NCBI RefSeq assembly: GCF_008084905.1
Contig: NZ_VSFC01000062.1
Coordinates: 305,903-369,902, forward strand
DNA length: 64,000 nt
Direction: 5' to 3'
From: Xanthomarina maritima
GTDB lineage: Bacteria > Bacteroidota > Bacteroidia > Flavobacteriales > Flavobacteriaceae
Shown here: positions 55,270 through 63,961 of the stretch, one piece after another
Position numbering within the stretch: the first letter of the stretch is position 1
Layout: each line of letters opens with the position of its first letter
Notes under the pieces: model-generated
What the model was told of the DNA's origin: nothing
The model's database searches: none
The model's input: the letters and a program-made list of their open reading frames with translations, nothing else
Made by a program: the position numbers and the translations under genes

Positions 55270-58029
55270 ATGGATAAATTTTCCTTTTTAAATGCAGCAC
55301 ATACAGCATATTTTGCTGACCTTTATGATCAATATTTACAAAACCCAGATTCTGTAGAACCAAGTTGGAGAGCTTTTTTTCAAGGCTACGATTTTGGTAG
55401 CGAAAGTTATGGCTTAGTCGATGAACTAGTCGATGGAGTATCTTGCGAGCATGTTTCTGAAAATCTTACTAAAGAATTTCAAGTTATAAAACTTATAGAT
55501 GGTTATAGAACTAGAGGACATTTGTTTACAAGAACAAATCCTGTTCGTGAGCGAAGAAAATATGCTCCTACCTTAGAAATTGAAAATTTCGGCTTATCTA
55601 AATCAGATTTAAATACGGTTTTTAGTGCTGGTGAAGTTCTAGGAATAGGGTCTCAAACGTTACAGGAAATAATAAATCATTTAGAAAAAATTTATTGTAG
55701 CTCGATTGGTGTTGAGTATATGTATATTAGAAAACCTGAAGAAATACAATGGATTCAGGATAAATTAAATGTAAATGATAACCAACCTAATTTTGATGTT
55801 GAGCAAAAGAAGTATATTCTTAAAAAACTAAATGAAGCAGTGTCTTTCGAAAACTTTTTACACACCAAATATGTTGGTCAAAAACGTTTTTCATTAGAAG
55901 GTGGAGAATCTTTAATCCCAGCTTTAGATGCATTAATTGAAAAAGCTTCAGAATATGATGTAAAAGAATTTGTTATGGGAATGGCACATCGTGGTCGTTT
56001 AAGTACCTTAACAAATATCTTCGGAAAATCGGCTAAAGATATTTTTAGCGAGTTTGATGGAAAAGATTATGAACAAGAAGTTTTTGATGGTGATGTTAAA
56101 TACCATTTAGGTTGGACTAGCGATAGAATTACAAATACAGGTAAAAAAATAAATTTAAACATTGCTCCAAATCCATCACATTTAGAAACTGTTGGAGCAG
56201 TTGTTGAAGGAATTACAAGAGCGAAACAAGACGATAAATATCCTGAAAACCCATCACAAGTATTACCAATTATTGTTCATGGTGATGCTGCTATTGCTGG
56301 ACAAGGCTTGGTTTATGAAATTGTTCAAATGGCTCAATTAGATGGTTATAAAACAAATGGAACCATTCATATTGTAGTTAATAATCAAGTTGGTTTTACT
56401 ACCAATTATTTAGATGCTCGTTCAAGTACCTATTGTACAGATGTTGGAAAAGTAACACTCTCTCCAGTTTTACATGTCAATGCAGACGATGCAGAAGCTG
56501 TTGTACATGCTATGTTATTTGCATTGCATTTTAGAATGAAATTTAAACGCGATGTATTTATAGATTTATTGGGTTATAGAAAATATGGTCATAACGAAGG
56601 CGATGAGCCACGTTTTACGCAACCAAAATTATACAAAGCAATTGCAAAACATCAGAACCCAAGAGATATTTATGCAGATAAACTAATAGCTCAAGGGATT
56701 ATAGATAGCGCTTATGTTCAAAAATTAGAAGAAGATTACAAAGCATCATTAGAAGAAAAGTTAGAAGATTCTAGAAAAGAAGATAAAACAGTTATTACTC
56801 CATTTATGCAAAATGAATGGGAAAATTACATTACTGTTGAGGAGGATAAAATGATGAAGCCTATTGATACTACTTTTTCTAAAAAAGGATTAGAAAAAAT
56901 AGCTGACACTATTTCAACCCTTCCAAAAAATAAGAAGTTTATTCGTAAAATTTCTAGATTAGTAGAATCAAGAAAAGATATGTTTAACGAGAATAAGTTA
57001 GATTGGGCAATGGCAGAACATTTAGCTTATGGAACGTTACTCGAAGAAGGTTATGATGTTAGAATTTCAGGACAAGATGTTGAAAGAGGAACCTTTTCAC
57101 ACAGACATGCTGTAGTAAAAGTTGAAGATAGTGAAGAAGAAATTATTCTATTAAATAATATTAGCGATAGCCAAGGAAGATTCTTTATTTATAACTCTTT
57201 ACTTTCTGAATATGGAGTTGTTGGTTTTGACTATGGCTATGCCATGGCAAGTCCAAAAACATTAACTATTTGGGAAGCACAATTTGGAGATTTTAGTAAT
57301 GGTGCTCAAATTATGTTGGATCAATATATTTCTGCTGCCGAAGATAAATGGAAACTTCAAAATGGTCTAGTCATGTTATTGCCTCATGGATACGAAGGTC
57401 AGGGAGCAGAACATTCATCTGGACGTATGGAACGTTATTTGCAACTTTGTGCCAAAGACAATATGTTTGTTGCAGATTGTACAACACCTGCAAATATGTA
57501 TCATTTGTTGCGTAAACAAATGAAAGCTAATTTTAGAAAGCCATTAATTGTGTTTACACCTAAAAGTTTATTGCGTCATCCACTAGTAGTTTCAACAGTA
57601 GACGAATTTGCCAATGGTAGTTTTCAAATGTTAATAGACGACGAAAGAGCAAAAGCAGATAAAATTAAAACTTTGGTATTTTTAACTGGAAAATTCTATT
57701 ACGATTTACTTGAAGAACAAGAAAAACTAGAAAGAACAGATGTTGCATTAGTAAGAATAGAACAACTATTTCCATTGCCAGTTAAAGAAATAAGAGCAAT
57801 ACTTAAAAAATATAACAACGCAACAGACCTGGTTTGGGCACAAGAAGAACCAAAAAATATGGGAGCATACAGCCATATGTTAATGCATTTAGACGAAGCA
57901 AAAACATTTAGAGCTGCAACACGAAGAGCTTATGGAGCTCCAGCTGCTGGTAGCTCTGTTAGATCAAAAAAACGTCATAAAGAAGTTATAGATTATGTTT
58001 TCGATAAATCAAAAAACAATCAACGTTAA
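55270..58029 (+). CDS. sucA: 2-Oxoglutarate dehydrogenase E1 component
   Basis: Thiamine-dependent decarboxylating subunit of the 2-oxoglutarate dehydrogenase complex (TCA cycle). From the ATG at 55270 it has 919 residues (MDKFSFLNAAHTAYFADLYD), which fits the family; an upstream in-frame TTG would add ten unrelated residues. The opening E2-binding-like segment, then the ThDP-binding fold (M-G-M-A-H-R-G-R-L, H-G-D-A-A-I-A-G-Q-G, and N-N-Q-V-G-F-T-T) and the transketolase-like C-terminal half are all intact. It leads a sucA / M23 / sucB operon. Confidence 0.96.
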   Translation: MDKFSFLNAAHTAYFADLYDQYLQNPDSVEPSWRAFFQGYDFGSESYGLVDELVDGVSCEHVSENLTKEFQVIKLIDGYRTRGHLFTRTNPVRERRKYAPTLEIENFGLSKSDLNTVFSAGEVLGIGSQTLQEIINHLEKIYCSSIGVEYMYIRKPEEIQWIQDKLNVNDNQPNFDVEQKKYILKKLNEAVSFENFLHTKYVGQKRFSLEGGESLIPALDALIEKASEYDVKEFVMGMAHRGRLSTLTNIFGKSAKDIFSEFDGKDYEQEVFDGDVKYHLGWTSDRITNTGKKINLNIAPNPSHLETVGAVVEGITRAKQDDKYPENPSQVLPIIVHGDAAIAGQGLVYEIVQMAQLDGYKTNGTIHIVVNNQVGFTTNYLDARSSTYCTDVGKVTLSPVLHVNADDAEAVVHAMLFALHFRMKFKRDVFIDLLGYRKYGHNEGDEPRFTQPKLYKAIAKHQNPRDIYADKLIAQGIIDSAYVQKLEEDYKASLEEKLEDSRKEDKTVITPFMQNEWENYITVEEDKMMKPIDTTFSKKGLEKIADTISTLPKNKKFIRKISRLVESRKDMFNENKLDWAMAEHLAYGTLLEEGYDVRISGQDVERGTFSHRHAVVKVEDSEEEIILLNNISDSQGRFFIYNSLLSEYGVVGFDYGYAMASPKTLTIWEAQFGDFSNGAQIMLDQYISAAEDKWKLQNGLVMLLPHGYEGQGAEHSSGRMERYLQLCAKDNMFVADCTTPANMYHLLRKQMKANFRKPLIVFTPKSLLRHPLVVSTVDEFANGSFQMLIDDERAKADKIKTLVFLTGKFYYDLLEEQEKLERTDVALVRIEQLFPLPVKEIRAILKKYNNATDLVWAQEEPKNMGAYSHMLMHLDEAKTFRAATRRAYGAPAAGSSVRSKKRHKEVIDYVFDKSKNNQR

Positions 58030-58030
58030 A

Positions 58031-58990
58031 TTGAAAAAAAGCTTATTCATATTATTTTTACTTGTCTCTGTAATATCTTATTCACAAGATAAAGATAATT
58101 ATAGCAAAGTAGTTGCAGATTTTCAATCGTTATATAATGAAGGCAATTACAATGCTATTTATTATATGTTTAATTACGATATGAAGAAAGCTATGCCACT
58201 AGCAAAGACACGAGCTTTTTTTGCTGATTTAAATAGTAAATTAGGAAAAATAACTCAAGTTGAATTTAATAAAATAAAAGATTTAGCACACATCTATATT
58301 GTAACTTTTGCTTCAGAAGTTAGAGATATAACATTTTATTTAGATAATAATAATAAAATAGGTGGATTGCTTGTAACGTATCATAAACCAGATAATTTAC
58401 CAGTTCTTGATAGAAATACGACTAAAATGATTCTGCCTTTTAATGAAGAATGGTTTGTATTTTGGGGAGGAATAGATAAAAAAAACAATTACCATGTCGC
58501 TCATGAAAATCAGAAATATGCTTACGATATTTTAATAATAAAAGATGATGCGTCATTTAGTGGAGATCCTAAAGTTAATGAGAATTATTACGCTTATGGA
58601 AAAGATATTATTGCTCCTTGCGATGCGAAAGTAGTTAAAGTTATAACAGGAGTTAAAGATAATATTCCTGGAGAACTAAATTCAGAACAACTTACAGGAA
58701 ATACAATTGTTCTAGAGACAAATAATAAAGAATATATTTTGTTTGCACATTTAAAAGAAAACTCCATTGCAGTAAGAGAAGGCCAATTTATTAGAAAAGG
58801 AGGCTTATTAGGAAAATGTGGAAACTCAGGGAACACTACAGAACCTCATTTACACCTTAGTCTACAAAATACGTTGGATATGAATATTGCTACAGGAGCA
58901 AAATTATATTTTGATAGGATTTTGGTTAATGGAGAATTACAACTAGATTATCTTCCTGTAAAAGGAGATGCAATAAAAAATAGAGACTGA
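58031..58990 (+). CDS. Exported M23-family peptidase, inserted between sucA and sucB
   Basis: A periplasmic LytM/M23-type zinc peptidase of 319 residues from the TTG at 58031. That TTG, one base after the sucA stop, gives [19 protein letters not shown], a textbook signal peptide; the next in-frame ATG upstream (57995) would overlap sucA by 35 bases and bury the signal. Zinc-site motifs are H-E-N-Q-K-Y-A-Y-D and H-L-H in the E-P-H-L-H-L segment. The N-terminal half is unlike M23 and unrecognised. Cell-wall hydrolysis is the family role; why it sits in a TCA-cycle operon is not clear. Confidence 0.85.
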   Translation: MKKSLFILFLLVSVISYSQDKDNYSKVVADFQSLYNEGNYNAIYYMFNYDMKKAMPLAKTRAFFADLNSKLGKITQVEFNKIKDLAHIYIVTFASEVRDITFYLDNNNKIGGLLVTYHKPDNLPVLDRNTTKMILPFNEEWFVFWGGIDKKNNYHVAHENQKYAYDILIIKDDASFSGDPKVNENYYAYGKDIIAPCDAKVVKVITGVKDNIPGELNSEQLTGNTIVLETNNKEYILFAHLKENSIAVREGQFIRKGGLLGKCGNSGNTTEPHLHLSLQNTLDMNIATGAKLYFDRILVNGELQLDYLPVKGDAIKNRD

Positions 58991-59021
58991 TAACAAACCG
59001 TTTACAAATAAAATTATAATT

Positions 59022-60239
59022 ATGATTTTAGAAATGAAAGTTCCTTCACCAGGAGAATCAATTACAGAAGTAGAAATAGCAACTTGGTTAGTGCAAGATG
59101 GAGATTATGTAGAAAAAGACCAAGCAATTGCTGAGGTAGATAGCGATAAAGCAACTCTTGAGCTTCCTGCAGAAGCTAGTGGAACAATTACACTTAAAGC
59201 TGAAGAAGGTGATGCTGTTGCAGTTGGTGCAGTAGTTTGTTTAATTGATACAAGTGTAGCTAAACCAGAAGGAAAAGAACAATCTGTAAAAGAAGAAAAA
59301 AAGGACGAAGCTCCAAAAAAAGAAGTTGTTGAAACTCCAAAAGCGACAGAGACAAAAACATATGCAACTGGTACTGCAAGTCCTGCTGCTAAAAAGATCT
59401 TAGCAGAAAAAGGTATGGAAGCTTCTTCAATTTCTGGTACAGGAAAAGATGGTCGTGTAACAAAAGAAGATGCTATGCAAGCAGTGCCTTCTATGGGAAC
59501 ACCTACAGGTGGAACTAGAGGTACATCAAGAAGTAAAATGTCTATGTTACGTCGTAAAGTTGCTGAAAGATTAGTAGAGGCTAAAAATACAACAGCCATG
59601 TTAACGACTTTTAATGAAGTAGACATGTCTCCAATTTTCACTTTACGTAACGAGTATAAAGAAATTTTTAAAAATAAACATAATGTAGGGTTAGGCTTTA
59701 TGTCATTTTTTACATTAGCAGTAGTTAGAGCATTAAAAATGTATCCAGCTGTTAATTCAATGATAGATGAAAAAGAAATGATTTCTTATGATTTTGTGGA
59801 TGTATCCATAGCAGTTTCTGGACCAAAAGGTTTGATGGTGCCAGTAATTAGAAATGCTGAAAACCTAACATTTAGAGGTGTAGAAGCAGAAGTTAAAAGA
59901 CTTGCTATTAGAGCTCGTGACGGACAAATTACAGTTGATGAAATGACTGGAGGAACATTTACTATTTCAAATGGAGGAGTTTTTGGATCTATGTTATCAA
60001 CACCAATTATCAATCCTCCACAAAGTGGTATTTTAGGAATGCATAATATTGTTGAACGTCCTGTAGCAGTAAACGGAAAAGTAGAAATTCGTCCAATAAT
60101 GTATGTTGCGTTGTCTTATGACCATAGAATAATTGATGGAAAAGAGTCTGTTGGTTTTTTAGTTGCGGTTAAAGAAGCTCTTGAAAATCCAGTGGAATTA
60201 TTAATGGATAATGATATTAAGAAAGCATTAGAGCTATAA
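59022..60239 (+). CDS. sucB: 2-Oxoglutarate dehydrogenase E2 (dihydrolipoamide succinyltransferase)
   Basis: The core acyltransferase of the complex. At 405 residues: lipoyl domain (about 1-77, lipoyl-Lys K43 in E-V-D-S-D-K-A-T), an A/P/E/K/T-rich linker, the peripheral-subunit-binding domain (about 115-150) and the catalytic domain, with D-H-R-I-I-D-G holding His368. Thirty-one bases after the M23 gene; a terminator follows. Confidence 0.96.
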   Translation: MILEMKVPSPGESITEVEIATWLVQDGDYVEKDQAIAEVDSDKATLELPAEASGTITLKAEEGDAVAVGAVVCLIDTSVAKPEGKEQSVKEEKKDEAPKKEVVETPKATETKTYATGTASPAAKKILAEKGMEASSISGTGKDGRVTKEDAMQAVPSMGTPTGGTRGTSRSKMSMLRRKVAERLVEAKNTTAMLTTFNEVDMSPIFTLRNEYKEIFKNKHNVGLGFMSFFTLAVVRALKMYPAVNSMIDEKEMISYDFVDVSIAVSGPKGLMVPVIRNAENLTFRGVEAEVKRLAIRARDGQITVDEMTGGTFTISNGGVFGSMLSTPIINPPQSGILGMHNIVERPVAVNGKVEIRPIMYVALSYDHRIIDGKESVGFLVAVKEALENPVELLMDNDIKKALEL

Positions 60240-60267
60240 AAAAGAATTTCATATAATACAAAATAAT

Positions 60268-60298
60268 AAAGCGCAACTTATTTTTAAGTTGCGCTTTT
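60268..60298 (+). terminator. Terminator of the sucA-M23-sucB operon
   Basis: A 13-base stem (60268-60280 with 60285-60297), 4-base loop, then T/G-rich sequence. Confidence 0.8.
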
Positions 60299-60311
60299 GT
60301 CTTGAAAATAA

Positions 60312-60416
60312 CTAACTAAAAAAATTAACAAGAATATTGATTGAGATTACAGTTACAACAACAATTACTAATCCAATTATAAAATATTTGTTTACTCCGT
60401 TTTCTTCGTTTTCCAT
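60312..60416 (-). CDS. Small membrane peptide (34 residues)
   Basis: A short frame from ATG 60416 giving a charged N-terminus (MENEENGVNK) and one hydrophobic helix of about 22 residues (YFIIGLVIVVVTVI and on to the end, -N-F-F-S). It lies downstream of unit A of the tandem palindrome promoters on the same strand, which places it about 100 bases after the predicted start, with a 50-base gap after the hairpin. A single-helix small protein is plausible; expression is unproven. Confidence 0.45.
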   Translation of the reverse strand: MENEENGVNKYFIIGLVIVVVTVISINILVNFFS

Positions 60417-60463
60417 TATCAATAGGTTATAGATTTAGGGTGTTTTTAAAAATTTAGGAAATG

Positions 60464-60493
60464 AAACTCCGTGTCGGTTAAGACACAGAGTTT
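60464..60493 (-). repeat. Hairpin of unit A
   Basis: A 12-position stem with one mismatch (60464-60475 with 60482-60493), 6-base loop. On the minus strand it lies in the predicted 5' leader of the 34-residue peptide. No T-run follows, so it is not a strong terminator. Confidence 0.5.
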
Positions 60494-60501
60494 TCTGTTA
60501 T

Positions 60502-60562
60502 TCCCTAAAAAGTAATTGATTAATAGCTTGGTAAATATCTAAATATTTTGAAATCCAAACAA
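60502..60562 (-). promoter_or_regulatory. Promoter-like segment of unit A
   Basis: Minus strand: TTG (60560-60562), 20 bases, GATATTTA (60532-60539), 4 bases, GCTATTAAT (60519-60527), and AGGGA (60502-60506). Each element except AGGGA is offset from its copy in unit B by exactly 160 bases. Confidence 0.5.
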
Positions 60563-60580
60563 TACGTAACATTACGTATT
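60561..60580. promoter_or_regulatory. Palindromic operator-like site, copy A
   Basis: AATACGTAACATTACGTATT, a palindrome broken only at the central pair. It overlaps the -33 TTG of unit A. LuxR/NarL-type HTH dimers bind sites of this length and symmetry; a NarL-type regulator gene starts 800 bases away and ends 160 bases away. Confidence 0.55.
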
Positions 60581-60611
60581 TTTATATATAAATAAGAAAA
60601 TATTGAAATGG

Positions 60612-60687
60612 TATAAATAAAGAAAGCTCTAAATAAAAAGAAATTTATTTAGAGCCTTCAAATTCTCCCTAAGAACTAATTAATAGC
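60612..60687 (-). ncRNA. Predicted short transcript of unit B
   Basis: Unit B's promoter-like segment leads, after GCTATTAAT and AGGGA, to a perfect 12-base hairpin (60626-60655, stem GCTCTAAATAAA/TTTATTTAGAGC) followed by a T-rich minus-strand stretch. No ATG lies in between, so the product would be a non-coding RNA of about 75 bases. The T-run is broken by C, so termination may be partial, with read-through into unit A. Confidence 0.4.
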
Positions 60688-60722
60688 AATACAAATATCG
60701 GTATAAATAGTACACTAAACAA
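60666..60722 (-). promoter_or_regulatory. Promoter-like segment of unit B
   Basis: Minus strand: TTG (60720-60722), 20 bases, GATATTTG (60692-60699), 4 bases, GCTATTAAT (60679-60687), 8 bases, AGGGA (60666-60670). Confidence 0.5.
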
Positions 60723-60740
60723 TACGTAACGTTACGTATA
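60721..60740. promoter_or_regulatory. Palindromic operator-like site, copy B
   Basis: ATACGTAACGTTACGTAT (60722-60739) is a perfect 18-base palindrome. It overlaps the -33 TTG of unit B and lies just before the 3' end of the NarL-type regulator gene (60743). Confidence 0.6.
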
Positions 60741-60742
60741 TT

Positions 60743-61369
60743 TTACTCTAAATGCTTTTGGTTTTCTTTAACCCAAATTAAAAGACTGTTTTGTATAGGA
60801 GCTAAATCTAGTTTTTTAATAATATGACTTTTATGTTTTTCTACTGTTCTATTAGAAATAAACATAAGTTCACCAATTTCTTTAGCAGTTTTATTTTGAG
60901 CTATTAATTTTAAGATATCTAATTCTGTAGGTGTTAAAAGTTCTAATTTTTTGGGTGTTTCTTCAACCTCTAGATAGGAAAGTAATTCGGGACTAAAATA
61001 AGGCATAGCTTTTATTACAGAATCTATACAATGTTCTATTTCAGCAAGAGCAAATTCTTTTAGAACATAACCATAAACGCCTAAATTTTTAGCCTCGTTG
61101 TATATGTTTTCGTCTTTTTCGAAAGTAATAAGTATTATTTTAGTTTTCCAGTTTAGTTCTTTGCATTTTTTAGCAATATCTAAACCTGTTAAAAAGGGCA
61201 TTTGTATATCTAAAATAGCAATCTCTGGGTTATGTGTTTCTATAAGCTCAAAGGCTTCTTTCCCATTAACAGCACTAGCAAGTACATTGTATTTTTTTTC
61301 TAAGAGAAAATCGTTAAGCCCTTTTAATATAAGAGGATGATCGTCTGCTATAATTATGGAAGTTTTCAT
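60743..61369 (-). CDS. Orphan NarL/FixJ-type response regulator
   Basis: A 208-residue regulator. Receiver domain (1-120) with D9/D10 acidic pair and phospho-site D54 in I-L-D-I-Q-M-P. LuxR-type HTH (about 140-195) with L-T-P-T-E-L-D-I-L-K-L-I-A-Q and S-N-R-T-V-E-K-H-K-S-H-I. No histidine kinase is adjacent in this window. Immediately downstream of it on the same strand are two palindromic sites of the size such proteins bind, suggesting that it controls the units there; read-through from this gene into the units is also possible. Confidence 0.94.
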   Translation of the reverse strand: MKTSIIIADDHPLILKGLNDFLLEKKYNVLASAVNGKEAFELIETHNPEIAILDIQMPFLTGLDIAKKCKELNWKTKIILITFEKDENIYNEAKNLGVYGYVLKEFALAEIEHCIDSVIKAMPYFSPELLSYLEVEETPKKLELLTPTELDILKLIAQNKTAKEIGELMFISNRTVEKHKSHIIKKLDLAPIQNSLLIWVKENQKHLE

Positions 61370-61430
61370 GTGCTATTAATAAATTCTATAGAGAGTAAAA
61401 TCTAATTTTATTCAAAAAATAAGAAATTTA

Positions 61431-61871
61431 CTACAATTTCAAATATAAATATTTCTTTTCATAATCTATTACGGCTTTCCCTTTTTTTAAAATATCTGCC
61501 CCAATAATACCGTCTACTGGTTGAGCATTGTGGTTTGTTAATGCTGTGTTTACATGTGTTAGATTAAATAAAATTAAAGCCGTTTTGTCTTTTTTCCATT
61601 TGCCAATTTTCAATTTATTCTTTTTTGAAATTTGTGTTAGCATATCTGTTGCACCAGCTCCAGCAGCTTTTACTTCAGAATCTTTAACCTTAAGTTTAAA
61701 AGTTTCTATAGCATCAAATCCTACACAAGAACTTGAAGCACCTGTATCTAAAATAAACAATCCCTTTACACCATTAATGCTGGCTTTAATTTCAAAATGA
61801 TTTGTCTTAGTTAGTTTTAATTTAACTTTTGTATAACCTTTGTCTAATAGATAATCTTGAAGCTTTACCAT
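61431..61871 (-). CDS. Retropepsin-like aspartic protease-family protein
   Basis: A 146-residue single-domain protein with the aspartyl-protease active-site triad D-T-G at residues 42-44 (F-I-L-D-T-G-A-S-S-S-C) and a downstream D-G-I-I-G-A-D-I-L, which is the second family hallmark (I-I-G-x-D-x-L). It works as a dimer in this family. No signal peptide. 61 bases upstream of the NarL-type gene in the same direction, so the two may be co-transcribed. Activity inferred from motifs. Confidence 0.85.
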   Translation of the reverse strand: MVKLQDYLLDKGYTKVKLKLTKTNHFEIKASINGVKGLFILDTGASSSCVGFDAIETFKLKVKDSEVKAAGAGATDMLTQISKKNKLKIGKWKKDKTALILFNLTHVNTALTNHNAQPVDGIIGADILKKGKAVIDYEKKYLYLKL

Positions 61872-61911
61872 AACTAGTAATTTCTTTCAAAGATAATAAT
61901 ATAAAAACTTC

Positions 61912-61919
61912 TATTTTTG
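61912..61919 (+). promoter_or_regulatory. -7 element of tatD, 4 bases before the ATG
   Basis: TATTTTTG matches TAnnTTTG and ends 4 bases before the ATG at 61924, implying a leaderless mRNA. Confidence 0.55.
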
Positions 61920-61923
61920 CAAA

Positions 61924-62691
61924 ATGATAGTTACAGATACACATACACATTTATATAGCGAAGCGTTTGCCGAAGACAGAAAAGAAATGATTCAAAGAGC
62001 TATGGACGCAAATGTCTCTAGATTTTTTATTCCTGCTATAGATTCATCATACACAGAAAGCATGTTTCAATTAGAGGAAGATTTTCCAAAAAACGTCTTT
62101 TTAATGATGGGTTTACACCCTACGTCTGTAAAAGAAAATTATCTAGAAGAATTAGCACATGTTGAGGGCATGCTTGCTAAAAGACATTTCTATGCCATTG
62201 GAGAAATAGGTATAGATTTGTATTGGGACAAGTCTACATTAAGTATTCAAAAAAAAGCTTTTAAACATCAAATTCAATTAGCTAAAAAGTATAAATTACC
62301 AATAGTGATTCATTGTCGTGAGTCTTTTGATGAAATTTTCGATGTTTTAGATGAAGAAAAGAGTGACGATTTATTCGGAATATTTCACTGTTTCACTGGA
62401 ACTTTTGAACAAGCAAAACGGGCTATTTCCTTTAATATGAAATTAGGAATAGGAGGCGTTGTTACGTTTAAAAATGGTAAAATAGATCAGTTTATAAATC
62501 AAATAGATTTAAAACACATGGTCTTAGAAACAGATTCACCTTATTTAGCACCAAAACCCTATCGAGGAAAACGTAACGAAAGTGCTTATATAATTAAGGT
62601 ATTAGAAAAACTATCGGAACTTTATAAGCTACCTCAAGAAAAAATTGCCGAAATTACAACTCAAAACTCAAAAGACGTATTTAATATATAA
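61924..62691 (+). CDS. tatD: TatD-family metal-dependent hydrolase (DNase)
   Basis: A 255-residue TIM-barrel hydrolase with the N-terminal metal site T-H-T-H-L, E of G-E-I-G-I-D-L-Y, H of V-I-H-C-R-E and D of E-T-D-S-P-Y-L-A-P. The family's 3'-5' exonuclease activity on DNA/RNA is known; this copy's substrate is inferred. Two bases upstream of ansA, in the same direction. Confidence 0.93.
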   Translation: MIVTDTHTHLYSEAFAEDRKEMIQRAMDANVSRFFIPAIDSSYTESMFQLEEDFPKNVFLMMGLHPTSVKENYLEELAHVEGMLAKRHFYAIGEIGIDLYWDKSTLSIQKKAFKHQIQLAKKYKLPIVIHCRESFDEIFDVLDEEKSDDLFGIFHCFTGTFEQAKRAISFNMKLGIGGVVTFKNGKIDQFINQIDLKHMVLETDSPYLAPKPYRGKRNESAYIIKVLEKLSELYKLPQEKIAEITTQNSKDVFNI

Positions 62692-62693
62692 GT

Positions 62694-63725
62694 ATGGAAT
62701 CAAGCAAACCTAACATTCTTTTAATTTATACAGGAGGGACTATTGGAATGATTAAAAATCCCAATACAGGAGAATTGCAATCCTTCGATTTTAATAACCT
62801 GTTAAAACGTATTCCAGAATTAAAATTGTTAAGCTGTCATATTTCAACTGTTTCTTTTGAAAATCCTATAGATTCTTCGAATATGAATCCAGAATATTGG
62901 ATTCAAATGTCGGAAATGATTGAAGAAAATTATGATACTTTTGATGGATTTGTTGTACTGCATGGAAGTGATACTATGAGCTATACTGCTTCAGCCCTGA
63001 GTTTCATGTTGGAAAATTTAGCAAAACCAGTTATTCTTACTGGATCGCAACTGCCAATCGGAGATTTGCGTACAGATGCAAAAGAGAATCTAATTACCTC
63101 CATACAAATGGCAGCTTTAAGAAAAAATAACAAACCAGTTATAAGAGAAGTTGGGTTATATTTTGAATATAAATTATATAGAGGAAATAGAACGACTAAA
63201 ATAAATGCAGAGCATTTTGAAGCTTTCGAATCTTTAAATTATCCACATTTAGCTGAATCGGGAGTTCATATTAAAGTAAATAATGAAGCTTTGTTTGCTC
63301 CAAATCTTAAAAAAAAATTAGTAGTCCATAAAAATCTAAACACCAATATTGCATTAATAAAATTATTTCCAGGGATCTCTAAATCTATTTTAGAATGTAT
63401 TATCTATAATCCTAGTTTAAAAGGGATCATATTAGAAACCTATGGGGCTGGAAATGCAACAACAGAAAATTGGTTTGTATCTTTAATTAAAGAGGCTATA
63501 AATAAAGGAATTCAAGTAGTAAATGTAACACAATGTTCAGGAGGAAGCGTAAGCATGGGGCAATATGAAACAAGTTCACAACTTAAAAAAATTGGTGTTA
63601 TTTCAGGAAAAGATATAACTACAGAAGCAGCTATCGTAAAATTAATGTATTTATTAGGAGAAAAAATTTCTGCTAACACCTTCAAAACCATATTTGAAAC
63701 TTCTTTACGAGGAGAATTGTCTTAA
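62694..63725 (+). CDS. ansA: Type I L-asparaginase
   Basis: A 343-residue cytoplasmic asparaginase. The first catalytic Thr is in T-G-G-T-I-G-M (about residues 13-19), and the second in V-L-H-G-S-D-T-M-S-Y-T-A-S. No signal peptide, which fits the low-affinity cytoplasmic type I form rather than the periplasmic type II. Two bases after tatD, so the pair is an operon. Confidence 0.94.
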   Translation: MESSKPNILLIYTGGTIGMIKNPNTGELQSFDFNNLLKRIPELKLLSCHISTVSFENPIDSSNMNPEYWIQMSEMIEENYDTFDGFVVLHGSDTMSYTASALSFMLENLAKPVILTGSQLPIGDLRTDAKENLITSIQMAALRKNNKPVIREVGLYFEYKLYRGNRTTKINAEHFEAFESLNYPHLAESGVHIKVNNEALFAPNLKKKLVVHKNLNTNIALIKLFPGISKSILECIIYNPSLKGIILETYGAGNATTENWFVSLIKEAINKGIQVVNVTQCSGGSVSMGQYETSSQLKKIGVISGKDITTEAAIVKLMYLLGEKISANTFKTIFETSLRGELS

Positions 63726-63798
63726 AATTAACTTTCAAAATTTTTAGCTTTCAAAAGTTTTTTTGTTATTTGCCAATCGTATTATTAAATTAATATTG

Positions 63799-63886
63799 AG
63801 AGAGGTGGCCGAGTGGTCGAAGGCGCACGCCTGGAAAGTGTGTATACCTCAAAAGGGTATCGAGGGTTCGAATCCCTTCCTCTCTG
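63799..63886 (+). tRNA. tRNA-Ser (anticodon GGA)
   Basis: Cloverleaf folded by eye: acceptor AGAGAGG with CCTCTCT, D-arm GCC-GAGTGGTCGAA-GGC, anticodon loop CTGGAAA with GGA at 63833-63835, a long class II variable arm (TATACCTCAAAAGGGTATC region) and T-arm GAGGG-TTCGAAT-CCCTT. CCA is not encoded. It reads UCC/UCU. Confidence 0.95.
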
Positions 63887-63961
63887 CTGATATTTTTATT
63901 TTTTAATCGTATTTTTTTTATATCTTTAACACTTTAACTAATAAAATTAAGAACAAGAACA

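Noticed and set aside
60464-60493. Hairpin as the terminator of the sucB operon
   Set aside because: A strong terminator already lies at 60268-60298, and this hairpin is not followed by a T-run on the plus strand.
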